Assembly (NCBI GenBank): GCA_025055285.1
Contig: JANWXM010000031.1
Span: 1-38,772 of the forward strand
Reading direction: 5' to 3'
Source of the DNA: Saprospiraceae bacterium
GTDB taxonomy: Bacteria > Bacteroidota > Bacteroidia > Chitinophagales > Saprospiraceae
DNA: 38,772 nucleotides
Position 1 is the stretch's first letter. Every line of letters starts with the position of its first letter. Positions 25,238 through 35,100 of the stretch are shown piece by piece. The notes under the pieces were generated by a model, which saw only the letters and a list, made by a program, of their open reading frames with translations, was not told the DNA's origin and did not search any database. A program made the position numbers and the translations under genes.

Positions 25238-26158
25238 CTACTTGACTTTTTCAATGAGATTAGGATAGTCGGTGATGATGCCGTCTACGCCTAGGTGAAT
25301 GAGGCGGCGCATAGTAACGGCGTTGTTAACCGTCCAGGGGATAATTTTCATTCCTTGTTGATGGCAGAAGCGAACGGTAGACGGTCTTACAAGGGCATAA
25401 TGGGGGCTGTAGATTGAGGGTACAAAACCCAGGCGCTTGAGGTTTTTAGCTGGCCCAAGGAGGTTTTCCACCAACAAGGCCAAGGGTAATTCGGCGTAGA
25501 GTGCGCGTACGGCGCGTAAAGCGCGTGGGTCAAAGGACTGTACAGTACAAGCTTGCTGCAGGCCGAGGGCTCGAATCGTCTCTACGACCAAACGAGCAAA
25601 AGTATCTACAGGCGGCGTGTAAATCCCATCCCATTCGGGTCGGCTTTTGATTTCGATATTCCATCGCACGGCTCTGGTTGGGTAAGTTGCGCGAACGGCC
25701 TCCACAACTTCGCGTAGAGTGGGCTTATGAGTGGGTTGAGGCTGCTGCTCCGGAAAGCGCGGATGGCGTAAGCTGCCGCAGTCATAAGTGCGTATCTCGG
25801 CGGCAGTCAGTGAATAGAGGGCTATTCGCTCCGCTTCATTAGTGGAGATGCGACTACCATTGGGTTGCAAGCAAATATCGGGGTGGAACCACGGCTCGTG
25901 GCTAACGATGAGCTCATGATCTTTCGATACCGCTAGGTCGAGTTCTAATGTCGTTACCTGAGGAAACTCTAAGGCGCGAAGAAAGCCTGGGATGCTGTTT
26001 TCGGGAGCCAGTCCTCTTGCGCCGCGATGCCCTTGCCAATCAAACCCTGGCGATGTCGTTACCGGTCTACTTTCCCATGACTTGCAAGCAACTGCCATTG
26101 TTATTAGCCCAGATAGAAAACTGTTTTTCAGAAAACGGAGCAAATATCTGCGCTTCAT
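25238..26158 (-). CDS. Glycerophosphodiester phosphodiesterase, lipoprotein
   Basis: 306 residues from ATG 26158 (a TTG at 26188 is less likely, since it overlaps the promoter). Signal with lipobox-like AVAC (Cys25). The GDPD active site is whole: HR (His44-Arg45), Glu53-Asn54 in APENS, Glu72 and Asp74 in LELDL, and His87 in VSHEP; the late PWTVN and DGIITDYP segments also fit. It would cleave glycerophosphodiesters to glycerol-3-phosphate and an alcohol outside the cytoplasm. No glycerol-3-phosphate transporter gene is nearby. Confidence 0.93.
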   Translation of the reverse strand: MKRRYLLRFLKNSFLSGLITMAVACKSWESRPVTTSPGFDWQGHRGARGLAPENSIPGFLRALEFPQVTTLELDLAVSKDHELIVSHEPWFHPDICLQPNGSRISTNEAERIALYSLTAAEIRTYDCGSLRHPRFPEQQPQPTHKPTLREVVEAVRATYPTRAVRWNIEIKSRPEWDGIYTPPVDTFARLVVETIRALGLQQACTVQSFDPRALRAVRALYAELPLALLVENLLGPAKNLKRLGFVPSIYSPHYALVRPSTVRFCHQQGMKIIPWTVNNAVTMRRLIHLGVDGIITDYPNLIEKVK

Positions 26159-26176
26159 TCTGCCAATCAGTAATTG

Positions 26177-26206
26177 TTGCGCAGTCAAAGATAGGATCTA
26201 CCTTTG
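26177..26206 (+). promoter_or_regulatory. Consensus promoter for the aldehyde dehydrogenase gene
   Basis: TTG (26177-26179), exactly 19 bases, then TACCTTTG (26199-26206): full match to the Bacteroidetes consensus on the plus strand. It lies about 170 bases before gabD and overlaps the minus-strand -7 element of the glycerophosphodiesterase gene. Confidence 0.65.
26186..26193 (-). promoter_or_regulatory. Probable -7 element for the glycerophosphodiesterase gene
   Basis: TATCTTTG on the minus strand, 27 bases before ATG 26158. No TTG at the expected distance. It sits inside the spacer of the plus-strand promoter at 26177-26206, so the two would compete for polymerase. Confidence 0.45.
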
Positions 26207-26372
26207 CTTTGTTTGAATTAAGTTACCGTGAAGAGAAACTTATTTCCAAATAGTAAACTGATAAACAGCGGCTTGTCTATATCAATAGAAATTTCCCAAT
26301 CGTTTTTCCTAAAGTTGAATTTTTCTCTTAGCCTGCAATAATGCCGATCTTTGCCGAAAAACGAGGGTGCGT

Positions 26373-27824
26373 ATGCCAACTCTAACTCAACCTTCGCTTT
26401 TGCGTACGCAAGCATACGTGGGTGGTCGCTGGCAAGAGGCGTACTCAGGCCGAACATTTCCGGTGTACAATCCTGCAACAGGTGAAGTGCTTGCTGAAGT
26501 AGCGGATTGTGGACCAGTAGAAACCAACGAGGCAATTGCTGCTGCAGAGGCAGCTTTTCCAAGCTGGCGCACCAAGACAGCAGCTCAACGGGCTAACCTA
26601 CTTTGGCGCTGGTATGAGCTCATTCTGGAACACGTTGAGGATCTCGCGCTGCTAATGACATTGGAACAGGGCAAGCCGCTGGCGGAGGCGCGCGGAGAAG
26701 TGCGCTATGGAGCCTCTTTTGTAGAGTGGTTTGCCGAAGAGGCGCGTAGGGCTTATGGCGAGATTATTCCACCTCATAGTTCTCGCATGAGATTGCTGGT
26801 ATTCAAGGAGCCTATTGGCGTAGTAGCAGCAATTACACCGTGGAATTTCCCTCATGCTATGATCACGCGGAAGGTGGCGCCTGCCCTGGCCGCAGGATGC
26901 ACTGTGGTGGTCAAGCCTTCTGAAGAAACTCCCTTGTCGGCTTTGGCTTTGGCCGAACTAGCTGAACGCGCTGGTTTCCCGCCGGGCGTATTCAACGTGG
27001 TGACCGGTTTGGATGCCGACGCTATCGGGCGCGCACTAACCGAGAGTCCTGCGGTTCGAAAACTGTCGTTTACAGGTAGTACGGCCGTAGGGAAACTTCT
27101 TATGCGCCGCTGCGCTGATACGGTTAAGAAAATCTCGCTCGAGTTAGGAGGAAACGCGCCTTTCATTGTTTTTGATGATGCAGACGTTGATGCCGCGGTA
27201 GAAGGAGCTATTGCCTCTAAATTTCGCAATACGGGTCAAACGTGCATTTGCGCCAACCGAATATTTGTTCAGAACGCTGTATATGAAGCGTTTGTAGCAA
27301 AGTTTACCGAGCAAGTGCGCCAACAGAAAATGGGTTCTGGTCTAGAACCGGGTGTGACAGTTGGACCGCTCATTAACCAGCGGGCAATAGAGAAGGTAGA
27401 ACGCCTCTTGAGCGACGCCCTTGAAAAAGGTGCTCGCGTGCTTATCGGTGGAGTGCGGCGCACAGGCACCTTTTTCGAGCCCACGGTTGTTTGCAACGTA
27501 CGGCCGGGCATGAACTTACTAACAGAGGAGATTTTCGGTCCCATAGCGCCAATTATTGCCTTCGACAGCGAGGAAGAGGTCATTCGAATGGCTAATGATA
27601 CGATTTATGGCCTGGCTGCCTATTTCTACGGACGCGATGTAGGACGCATTTTTCGAGTAGCCGAAGCCCTTGAATATGGCATGATAGGCGTCAACACGGG
27701 CATCCTAGGCACCGCAGTAGCGCCTTTTGGAGGCATGAAGCAAAGCGGTATCGGCCGCGAGGGCTCCCATTATGGACTAGAAGAATTCCTGGAAATTAAG
27801 TACGTCTGTCTAGCAGGCCTTTGA
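26373..27824 (+). CDS. gabD: Succinate-semialdehyde dehydrogenase-like NAD(P)-dependent aldehyde dehydrogenase
   Basis: 483 residues from ATG 26373; a GTG two codons earlier is possible. Class I aldehyde dehydrogenase fold with TPWNFP (155-160), Lys181 in VKPSEETP, FTGSTAVG (233-240), general base Glu257 in LELGG and nucleophile Cys291 in GQTCICANR. Length and the CICANR context fit GabD (succinate semialdehyde to succinate) best, but other short-chain semialdehydes cannot be ruled out. No gabT or GABA permease is nearby. It converges with the T9SS gene with a gap of 3 bases. Confidence 0.88.
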   Translation: MPTLTQPSLLRTQAYVGGRWQEAYSGRTFPVYNPATGEVLAEVADCGPVETNEAIAAAEAAFPSWRTKTAAQRANLLWRWYELILEHVEDLALLMTLEQGKPLAEARGEVRYGASFVEWFAEEARRAYGEIIPPHSSRMRLLVFKEPIGVVAAITPWNFPHAMITRKVAPALAAGCTVVVKPSEETPLSALALAELAERAGFPPGVFNVVTGLDADAIGRALTESPAVRKLSFTGSTAVGKLLMRRCADTVKKISLELGGNAPFIVFDDADVDAAVEGAIASKFRNTGQTCICANRIFVQNAVYEAFVAKFTEQVRQQKMGSGLEPGVTVGPLINQRAIEKVERLLSDALEKGARVLIGGVRRTGTFFEPTVVCNVRPGMNLLTEEIFGPIAPIIAFDSEEEVIRMANDTIYGLAAYFYGRDVGRIFRVAEALEYGMIGVNTGILGTAVAPFGGMKQSGIGREGSHYGLEEFLEIKYVCLAGL

Positions 27825-27827
27825 ATT

Positions 27828-29207
27828 TCAATACTTTTGTAAACGGCGCACGTATCGAAAGCTTCCTTGCTCGACAATGACGGTATACACTCCTGAAGGC
27901 ATAGATTCAGTAAAGAAAGTCTCCGTCTCTTGTTCGGTCGTGCGGGTTGCGACAACGCGCCCAAAAGCATCTAAAAGGGTTATCTGCCAAGGGCCTGTCA
28001 AAGTCACGCGGACATGGAACCGATCCCTGAAAGGAGTGGGAAAAATTTGCACTGCATTCTCTATGGGATTTGCCCTAACCGTAGGAGAATACTGAAGGGA
28101 ACCATCGTGGTCTTCTATGCGCAAGCGATAGTAAACTTGTTCAGACGGAATAGACGCAAAGTCGGTAAAAGCGTAGCGTTGAATTTCTCGGCTATTGCCT
28201 TTTGCCTGTACATATCCAATGTCGTACCAGTGTTGCAATTCGCCGACGCTGCGCTGCACTACGAAACGAGCAGTGTTGGTTTCTGTGTAAGTTTTCCACT
28301 GCAAACGCACCTCGCTGGTGGAGGTTCGGAAGGCCACTAAGGCATCCAGCTCCACGGGCATAGGTGGAGCAAAGGGAGAAGAGGTGCTCCAAGCAGGGCC
28401 TGGAGGATTGCCTCCTACCATTAGTGTGCCGTTGGACGGTCCACCTGAGGCTCCGGAGACGTCTGTGAGGGTTGTCCCTGTTCCTTCATTAAAATGGTAA
28501 AGACCGACCGTATTAGCATCTGTAGTAAATGGTGCCGATGGCGGGGTAAAGTTGCTTGAATAACGGATGATGTTTGAAATGCGCATTTCGTCTATCCATC
28601 CGCTGTAGTAAAGCGAACCTGGATAGTCGTGTTTTTCTGCACCCAATACCAGAAAGGGGTCGCTGTTCGGGTAGGAAGTAGAGCGTCCATCGCGATAACT
28701 GATGTTGCCTGTGTTAGACGACGTGGGGCTAGAGGCGTCCAACACGCCATCTACGAATAAGCGTACGCGGCCATCCGCTGCATTTCGAGTGACGGCAATG
28801 TGGTGCCAATTGCCGTCGTCTACAATCGTATTGCCACAAACCCCGGTAGTGGGGTTACTTCCCACCTGTACGCCTACCACGATTCGCCGGTTACCTATAG
28901 CAATCCCATAGTCGCCATAGTCTCCATCGCCAAAAATGTCTCGGTCGATCATGATATTGGCGAAATACCACTGATTACCTGAGCAGGTAGTTGCTGTATT
29001 TTCTCCGGGAAGAGCACGCATCCAGAACTCTATAGTAAAGTTGTGGCTTACATCTACTGGGCGATGCGGATTATCGATTGAAATTTTCACTCGGTCTATG
29101 TCGGTAGGTCCGTTTCCGTAAAAACGCAACGAGTATTCCTGACTGTTAACCCGGTAGCCGAGGAGGGGCGCAATTATCCAGCTTAAAAGAAGAAATGTTC
29201 TTTTCAT
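27828..29207 (-). CDS. Secreted LamG-domain protein with T9SS type A sorting domain
   Basis: 459 residues. Signal peptide (1-22). A LamG/concanavalin-type jelly roll spans about 25-240, with the typical WHHIAVTRNAADGRVRLFVD strand pair and ending in GLYHFNEG. A linker and a fibronectin-like stretch (about 290-380, VRLQWKTYTETNTARFVVQR) lead to a C-terminal sorting domain of about 70 residues: FPTPFRDRFHV, ITLLDAFGRVV, MPSGVYTVIVE. It should be exported by type IX secretion and attached to the cell surface, possibly binding glycans. It starts 18 bases after the polyphosphate glucokinase stop, in the same direction. Confidence 0.9.
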   Translation of the reverse strand: MKRTFLLLSWIIAPLLGYRVNSQEYSLRFYGNGPTDIDRVKISIDNPHRPVDVSHNFTIEFWMRALPGENTATTCSGNQWYFANIMIDRDIFGDGDYGDYGIAIGNRRIVVGVQVGSNPTTGVCGNTIVDDGNWHHIAVTRNAADGRVRLFVDGVLDASSPTSSNTGNISYRDGRSTSYPNSDPFLVLGAEKHDYPGSLYYSGWIDEMRISNIIRYSSNFTPPSAPFTTDANTVGLYHFNEGTGTTLTDVSGASGGPSNGTLMVGGNPPGPAWSTSSPFAPPMPVELDALVAFRTSTSEVRLQWKTYTETNTARFVVQRSVGELQHWYDIGYVQAKGNSREIQRYAFTDFASIPSEQVYYRLRIEDHDGSLQYSPTVRANPIENAVQIFPTPFRDRFHVRVTLTGPWQITLLDAFGRVVATRTTEQETETFFTESMPSGVYTVIVEQGSFRYVRRLQKY

Positions 29208-29225
29208 GAGAATGTATTTTTCTGG

Positions 29226-29975
29226 TTATTGTGAAGATCGCTCAGAAGCATAAACAGCAGCTCCGATGATGCCTGCGTTATTTAGGAGCTGAGCCGGAAC
29301 CACTCGAGCTTGAGGATTGAGAAACTGGGCATATTGGTCAAAATACTTGCTCTCTCCTCCGCCGAGAATAAATACCGTAGGGGAAAAGAGCCGTTCTAAA
29401 TGATGTAGGTAGTCGTTAAAGCGTTTTGCCCACCGTATGCGACTGATTTTCGCTCGCTCTCGAGCGGCTGAAGAACAAAAAGCTTCGGCAGGCCTATTTT
29501 TTTTCCACAAAAGGTGCCCTAACTCCGTGTTAGGTATCAGCATACCGCGATAAAAAAGCGCAGAGCCTAGACCAGTGCCAATAGTAATCAGAATAACTAC
29601 CCCCTGCTCACCGCGGCCAGCACCGTAGCGCATTTCAGCCAACCCTGCAGCATCGGCGTCATTAGTGGCATATACCACTGCACCACATGCCCGACTGAAG
29701 GACGCCTCAACGTTAACACCTATCCAACTCGAATCAATGTTCGCTGCTGAGTAGGCTATACCATCTTTAACAATGGCAGGAAAACCGCAGCCCACTGCCC
29801 CGCGGTACTGAAAAAAATCTACTACGGCTGCAAAAGCGTTGCTTAAAGCCTCTGGTGTAGCCGGCTTCGGCGTCGGGATCCGATAGCGCTCTCCTTGGAT
29901 CTGACCTGTCTTCACATCTACTAATGCACCTTTTACGCCCGAAGCGCCTACATCTATGCCTAAAATCAACTCCAT
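29226..29975 (-). CDS. ppgK: Polyphosphate glucokinase (ROK family)
   Basis: 249 residues. Phosphorylates glucose with inorganic polyphosphate (often also ATP). The N-terminal phosphate motif is GIDVGASGVKGALVD (6-20), followed by RIPTPKPATPEAL, TNDADAAGLAEMRYGAG with catalytic Asp, GTGLGSALFYRG and PNTELGHL, all hallmark segments of PpgK. Length fits the family. In the same direction as, and just before, the T9SS LamG gene. Neighbouring exported beta-glucosidase could feed it glucose. Confidence 0.92.
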   Translation of the reverse strand: MELILGIDVGASGVKGALVDVKTGQIQGERYRIPTPKPATPEALSNAFAAVVDFFQYRGAVGCGFPAIVKDGIAYSAANIDSSWIGVNVEASFSRACGAVVYATNDADAAGLAEMRYGAGRGEQGVVILITIGTGLGSALFYRGMLIPNTELGHLLWKKNRPAEAFCSSAARERAKISRIRWAKRFNDYLHHLERLFSPTVFILGGGESKYFDQYAQFLNPQARVVPAQLLNNAGIIGAAVYASERSSQ

Positions 29976-30467
29976 AACGGAAAGCTAATTTGGAAATTTT
30001 GGCTATTCATTTTGCCCATCTAGCGCAAATTAATTGCATACAGAATGATGTCCAGAAAGGTTGTGCGATAAATTTACTCAGGACAATCTTCTGGACAGCA
30101 AAAATTCTATGCTCAATCAGCAATTCGTGAAGAATTCATAGCTTTTACCAGGGTTCGAATGGTGTTCTAGAGTTATTGTTTATATTTTGAGTTCTCCTTT
30201 TTGAATGGAAATTAAATTGTCGTCGCGGGTTCAATGCTTCATTAAGAAACTTTAGCTGCGCAAGCCTTCTGAAGAGGGCGGGTAATTATCTCTATACTCA
30301 TGCACCTGCGCAAGGCAAAGCACGCTCCTTTTTAGATGTGCACGACAACAAGTTCTGATGTGCCTACATTTCTTGGCCTGTTCCTTAGATCAAGCTAAGA
30401 TCTGTCGAAACATTTAACAGTCTGGTAATGTGCAAATACGAGAAATTTGCCAAAAATCCTATCATTT
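29976..30467. other. Divergent intergenic region with one strong hairpin
   Basis: 490 bases between ppgK (minus) and the amine oxidase gene (plus), presumably with both promoters, though I found no full consensus. No protein gene is supported. The notable element is the inverted repeat at 30049-30097. Confidence 0.45.
30049..30097. repeat. Inverted repeat upstream of ppgK
   Basis: TGTCCAGAA (30049-30057) is the exact reverse complement of TTCTGGACA (30089-30097); TTGT (30061-30064) and ACAA (30083-30086) extend the stem after a small internal loop, leaving an 18-base loop. Thirteen pairs in all, 74 bases upstream of the ppgK start. No T-tract on either side, so an operator or RNA hairpin is likelier than a terminator. 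Confidence 0.6.
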
Positions 30468-32036
30468 ATGAAACCTTCCAAAAGTAGCAAGACACCACTC
30501 ATGCGCTTTGTGCGCCAAGCTTTTCAAAGAAGTATGTGTCCGCTTCCTAAAGCAGATTACCCTGAGCGATTCGGCACCCAGATGCGTCAGTGGAATCGCC
30601 GAGAGTTTATTCAAACAACGGGCAAGATGATTCTTCTTGGCGGCTTAGCTTCTTCAATACCTTTTTCCTCGTGTCGCCGCGAGGAGGACAAGGATGTGCG
30701 AGTAGTAATTGTAGGCGCCGGCATGGCTGGATTAAATGCAGCTTGGCAACTGAAGAAATCGGGCATCCAGGCTACCATCTACGAGGCAAGTAATCGCATA
30801 GGAGGCCGCATGTACACAACTCGCGGTTTTTTCGGCTTAGGTACCGTTACAGAGTTAGGCGGAGAATTTATTGACTCTATCCACGAAGACATGCTTGGCC
30901 TAGCCAGAGAGTTTAGCCTACCTTTACTGGATACCGCTACGGATAAAACTTTGACGAAAGACGCTTATTTTTTCAATAATCGGCACTATACTGTAGCACA
31001 GGTCATCAGCGAATTGCAGGGTATCGCTCCTCGCATACAGGCTGATATCAACTTGTACAAGAGTAATTATAACCAAGCGGTAGAAATACTGGACAAGTTG
31101 TCGCTCGAACAATATTTGAACAATGTTGGAGCCACGGGCTGGATCAAGGCGTTGCTCACTGAGGCCTATGTAACAGAGTATGGCTTGGATGCCGGTGAGC
31201 AATCGTGTTTAAACATGATTGCGCTCATTTCATTAGACACAAGCGATGGAACCTTTGAGATTTTTGGCGAAAGCGACGAGCGCTATAAAATTTTCGGCGG
31301 TAACGACCGCCTTATTGAGGCCCTGGCAAGTCGGCTCTCCTCTCAAATCAATACTGACCATCGATTAACTCATCTGGCGAAGTCGAGTGCAGGTTACCGA
31401 CTCGTTTTTGAGCAAACGGGCGGCGGAACAAAAGAAGTACTCGCGGATTTCGTGGTACTTACTTTACCCTTTACTCTGCTACGCGAAGTCAAATTAGACC
31501 AAAGCCTAAATCTACCTCCACAAAAAGTTAGGGCCATCAACGAGCTGGGCTATGGCACAAATGCTAAGTTGATGCTCGGCTTTAATGGCCGTCCTTGGCG
31601 GGTCAACGGCTATAGAGGGTATCTTTTCACCGATAATGGCCTACAAACAGGGTGGGAAAATACTCAGTTGCAAAATACTCCTGAGAGCAGCTACACGGTG
31701 TTTTTGGGGGGCACGTCAGGTGTTAATGTGGGTTCAGGCTCACCTGATTTTCAGGCATCTAAGTATTTGCCCTTGCTTCAGCAAGTGTTCCCGGGCGTAC
31801 AGACAGCTTATAATGGCCGGGTTACGCGCTTCCACTGGCCTTCAAGTCCCTACGCAAAATGCAGTTACGCTTGTTACAGAGTTGGGCAATGGAAAACGAT
31901 TGCTGGTTGGGAATTTGAGCCTGTAGACCGCCTTTTCTTTGCTGGCGAACACTGTAGTGAAGAGTTTCAAGGATACATGAATGGCGCTGCTGAGACAGGC
32001 CGACGGGTAGCAGAACAAATCCTCGAAATGGTCTAA
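30468..32036 (+). CDS. Tat-exported flavin monoamine oxidase family protein
   Basis: 522 residues from ATG 30468. After a 37-residue preamble comes a twin-arginine leader NRREFIQTTGKMILLGGL (Arg44-Arg45) ending near SSC (Cys69), which may also be lipidated. The FAD-binding GAGMAG (83-88) with an Glu at the end of the second strand (IYEAS), GGRMYT, and the C-terminal FAGEH-CSEEFQGYMNGAAETGRRVA are those of the amine-oxidase superfamily (PF01593). It would oxidise a primary amine or amino acid in the periplasm; the substrate cannot be told. ATG 30582 would give a shorter Tat leader and is a possible alternative. Confidence 0.88.
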   Translation: MKPSKSSKTPLMRFVRQAFQRSMCPLPKADYPERFGTQMRQWNRREFIQTTGKMILLGGLASSIPFSSCRREEDKDVRVVIVGAGMAGLNAAWQLKKSGIQATIYEASNRIGGRMYTTRGFFGLGTVTELGGEFIDSIHEDMLGLAREFSLPLLDTATDKTLTKDAYFFNNRHYTVAQVISELQGIAPRIQADINLYKSNYNQAVEILDKLSLEQYLNNVGATGWIKALLTEAYVTEYGLDAGEQSCLNMIALISLDTSDGTFEIFGESDERYKIFGGNDRLIEALASRLSSQINTDHRLTHLAKSSAGYRLVFEQTGGGTKEVLADFVVLTLPFTLLREVKLDQSLNLPPQKVRAINELGYGTNAKLMLGFNGRPWRVNGYRGYLFTDNGLQTGWENTQLQNTPESSYTVFLGGTSGVNVGSGSPDFQASKYLPLLQQVFPGVQTAYNGRVTRFHWPSSPYAKCSYACYRVGQWKTIAGWEFEPVDRLFFAGEHCSEEFQGYMNGAAETGRRVAEQILEMV

Positions 32037-32112
32037 AGAGAAGCAGTACTCGAAAGTGTGTGCATTCTTCGGGATTCTTGCATCTGTATACGCCTAGCTG
32101 AACACTAAGGCG

Positions 32113-32120
32113 TATCTTTG
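32113..32120 (+). promoter_or_regulatory. Possible -7 element for the macroglobulin gene
   Basis: TATCTTTG fits TAnnTTTG and ends 30 bases before ATG 32151. No TTG at the correct distance upstream. Confidence 0.4.
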
Positions 32121-32150
32121 ATTTTTTAAAACAAAAATTTGTCACGCTCC

Positions 32151-35100
32151 ATGTTGCGCATCTTAGTTTTTCTGCTGCCGATTTTGCTAACCTTTTGTAA
32201 ATATACCCAAAAATCGAAACCATCGTCCTTACCATCCAACCAACCGACTGCCCAAGTCATGGCTAAACCCGACACGCCCACATCACTTCCCTATGGCGAT
32301 TACGCCGAGGAGTGGGCTAAAATTGATAGTTTAGAGAAACAGGGCTTGCTCAAAAGCGCTTTAGAGCTCGCCGAAGCCCTTTATGCTCGAGCCAAAGCCG
32401 AACAGAATACACCGCAAATCATCAAGGCACTGCTCTATCGCGGCAAATACATTACTGAGTTACAAGAAGATGGTTTTGAAAGAACCATTGCTCTGTTCGA
32501 GCAGGAAGAAAAAGCGGCTTCTGAACCTGAACGCTCTGTGCTCCAGAGCTTGCTAGGTGAGCTGTACAGCATCTACTTGCAAAACATCGCTTGGCGTACA
32601 GAAGACCGCACACCCTTGGCTGAAGGCCAGCCAGGCGACATTAAAATTTGGTCGGCGGCGGAGATTGAACTACAGGCATTGCACTATTATCGATCTTCGG
32701 TAGCTCGGGTTGACGTCCTGCGCGCAACGCCCGCCGACCATTTGAAAGCCCTGTTGACTAAACCGCTCAATGATTCGGTTGATGGCGTCCCACTGCGCCC
32801 AACGCTGTTCGATATTTTAGCTCATCGAGCATTAAAGCACTTTTCCGACGAGCGTAGTTATCTTACACAGCCTGTACATAAGTTTTACTTAGACCAGCCT
32901 GAGGCTTTTGCTCCGGCAGCTGAATTTGTCCGCTTCGAATTTGCTAGCCAGGACACTACCTCAGGCGAATGGCTGGCAATTCGGCTGTTTCAACAAGTGT
33001 TGGCGGTGCATCTAGCCAGCGGTAACACGGCAGCACTTATTGACGCTGACCTTTTACGCTTGCAATTCGCTCGAAATAAATCTACCCTTAGCGATAAATG
33101 GGAGCGCTACGCTGAGGCCTTGCGCCTAATGAGCCGCGAATATTACAATCATCCTTCAGAGGCAGAAATTGCTTACCACCTCGGCGTGGCTTATCAGCAG
33201 CTAAGTGAGCAGCCCGAAAATGCGCAAAGCAACCTATTGCAGCAAGCCGTAGCAGAGTGTGAGAGTGCCATGGCGCGACACCCCAACACCTACGGCGCAG
33301 CGCTATGCCGATCGTTAGTGCAGCAAATTCGCCGTCCATCCATTCAAGTTCAGGTGGAACAAGTCTATTTGCCTGAAAAACCCAGCTTGATGTCGGTGCT
33401 GTTTAAAAATATTCAGCAGGTGCATGCACGCCTTGTAGCCCTGCCGGCTATTCAAGCTGTGAGAAACAATCGCCTAGGATTGAATGAGTTACTTACGTAT
33501 CCGGTGCTCGAACAGCGCGTTTGGAGCCTAAATGCTCCAGAAGACTTTCGCGAGCATCGCACTGAATTGCGTTTACCGCCTTTACCCATAGGTCATTATG
33601 CCGTTTTGGTCTCTCCTACCGGCGATTTCAACAGCAGAGAGCAACCTGTAAGTTATGCTTTCTTTGCCTGCTCAAATTTGGCTAGCATTCCCTTTGACCA
33701 AAACGGCGTTATGCAAGTTGCCGTCGTGCATCGCGAGACCGGAGCACCTCTGGCGGGCGTATTGGGCGAATTTTTTGAACAGAAATGGGATTTGCAGATG
33801 CGCGATTACCGAGAGGAGCGCATCGGCCAAAGTTTTACCGGAAAAGATGGCCTCCTGCGCCCTCAACTGGGAACTAATCGCATGTTTTTTGTACGCCTTA
33901 GCCAAGGAAAAGATACCCTTTGGCTTGAGCAAGGCTTCTATCGCTATTTGCGCGAAAGCAATCGCTCGCGCAGAGAAGTGGTCTTCTTTACCGACCGCAG
34001 TTTGTATCGACCCGGGCAAACAGTGTACTTCAAAGGCATTTTGTTGGAGCGCGACTCAAGAGACCTGCCGCGCATCTTGCCTGGCGTCAAGGTGAAAGTC
34101 TCATTTTACGATGCCAATATGCAGCCCAAGGGTCACCTTTCCCTTGCGTCTAATGAATATGGCACGTTCAATGGAGCCTTTCAAGCACCCACAAGCGGCC
34201 TGATGGGAGTCATGAGCATTCGCGCAGAGGGTTATATTGGCCAGGCGTCGTTTTCCGTGGAGGAATACAAACGTCCGAAGTTTGAAGTGACCTTTCGGCC
34301 CATCGAGGGCAGTTACCGCGTAGGCGACATTATTAAAGTGCGCGGCGTGACAAAAAACTATGCAGGGAATAGCGTAGATGGCGCGCAAGTGCGCTATCGC
34401 GTTGTGCGCCAGGCCTACATGCCCTGGTGGTGGCACTGGCGCGACTGGCCTCTTTTCGATGCAGGTGAAGAGGTAGAAATAGCAAGTGGCGCCACTCAGA
34501 CGGCTGCCGACGGCTCATTTGAAGTTGTCTTCACCGCTCTGCCTGACCGCAAACTGCCCGAAAAGGGTTTGCCCATTTTTAGATACACGGTAAAGGCTGA
34601 CGTCACCGATATCACAGGTGAAACGCGCAGCAATGAAACTACAGTTTCTGCTGGCTACGTAGCGCTCAACGTAGATTTTGGTCTGCCCGAAGAGGTAGAA
34701 TTACAAGATTTGCGCAAAGTTATTTTGAAAACAACCAATAATGCTGGCCAAGCGCAATATGCCAAGGGGACAATAGAGATTACCCGGCTCGCATCGCCTC
34801 AAACACGCTTTGTCAAGCGCTATTGGCCCGCACCAGATGTGCTAGTACTCAACGAGCGCGACTTTCGGCGGGAGTTCCCGCTCTATGCCTGGAACGACGA
34901 GGATAATCCGGAGAAATGGAGCCGCCAGGGCCTTACCCGCACCATTTCGTTTCGCAGCAGTGGCAGCATTGAACTCGACCTCCACGAAGGCCAGATGACA
35001 CCGGGATACTATGAGGTGGTGCTAAAAACACGTGATGCCTTCGAAAAGCCCATTGAAATTAAGCGGGTCGTGCGCGTTTGGGACGCCAAAACGCCCGCTA

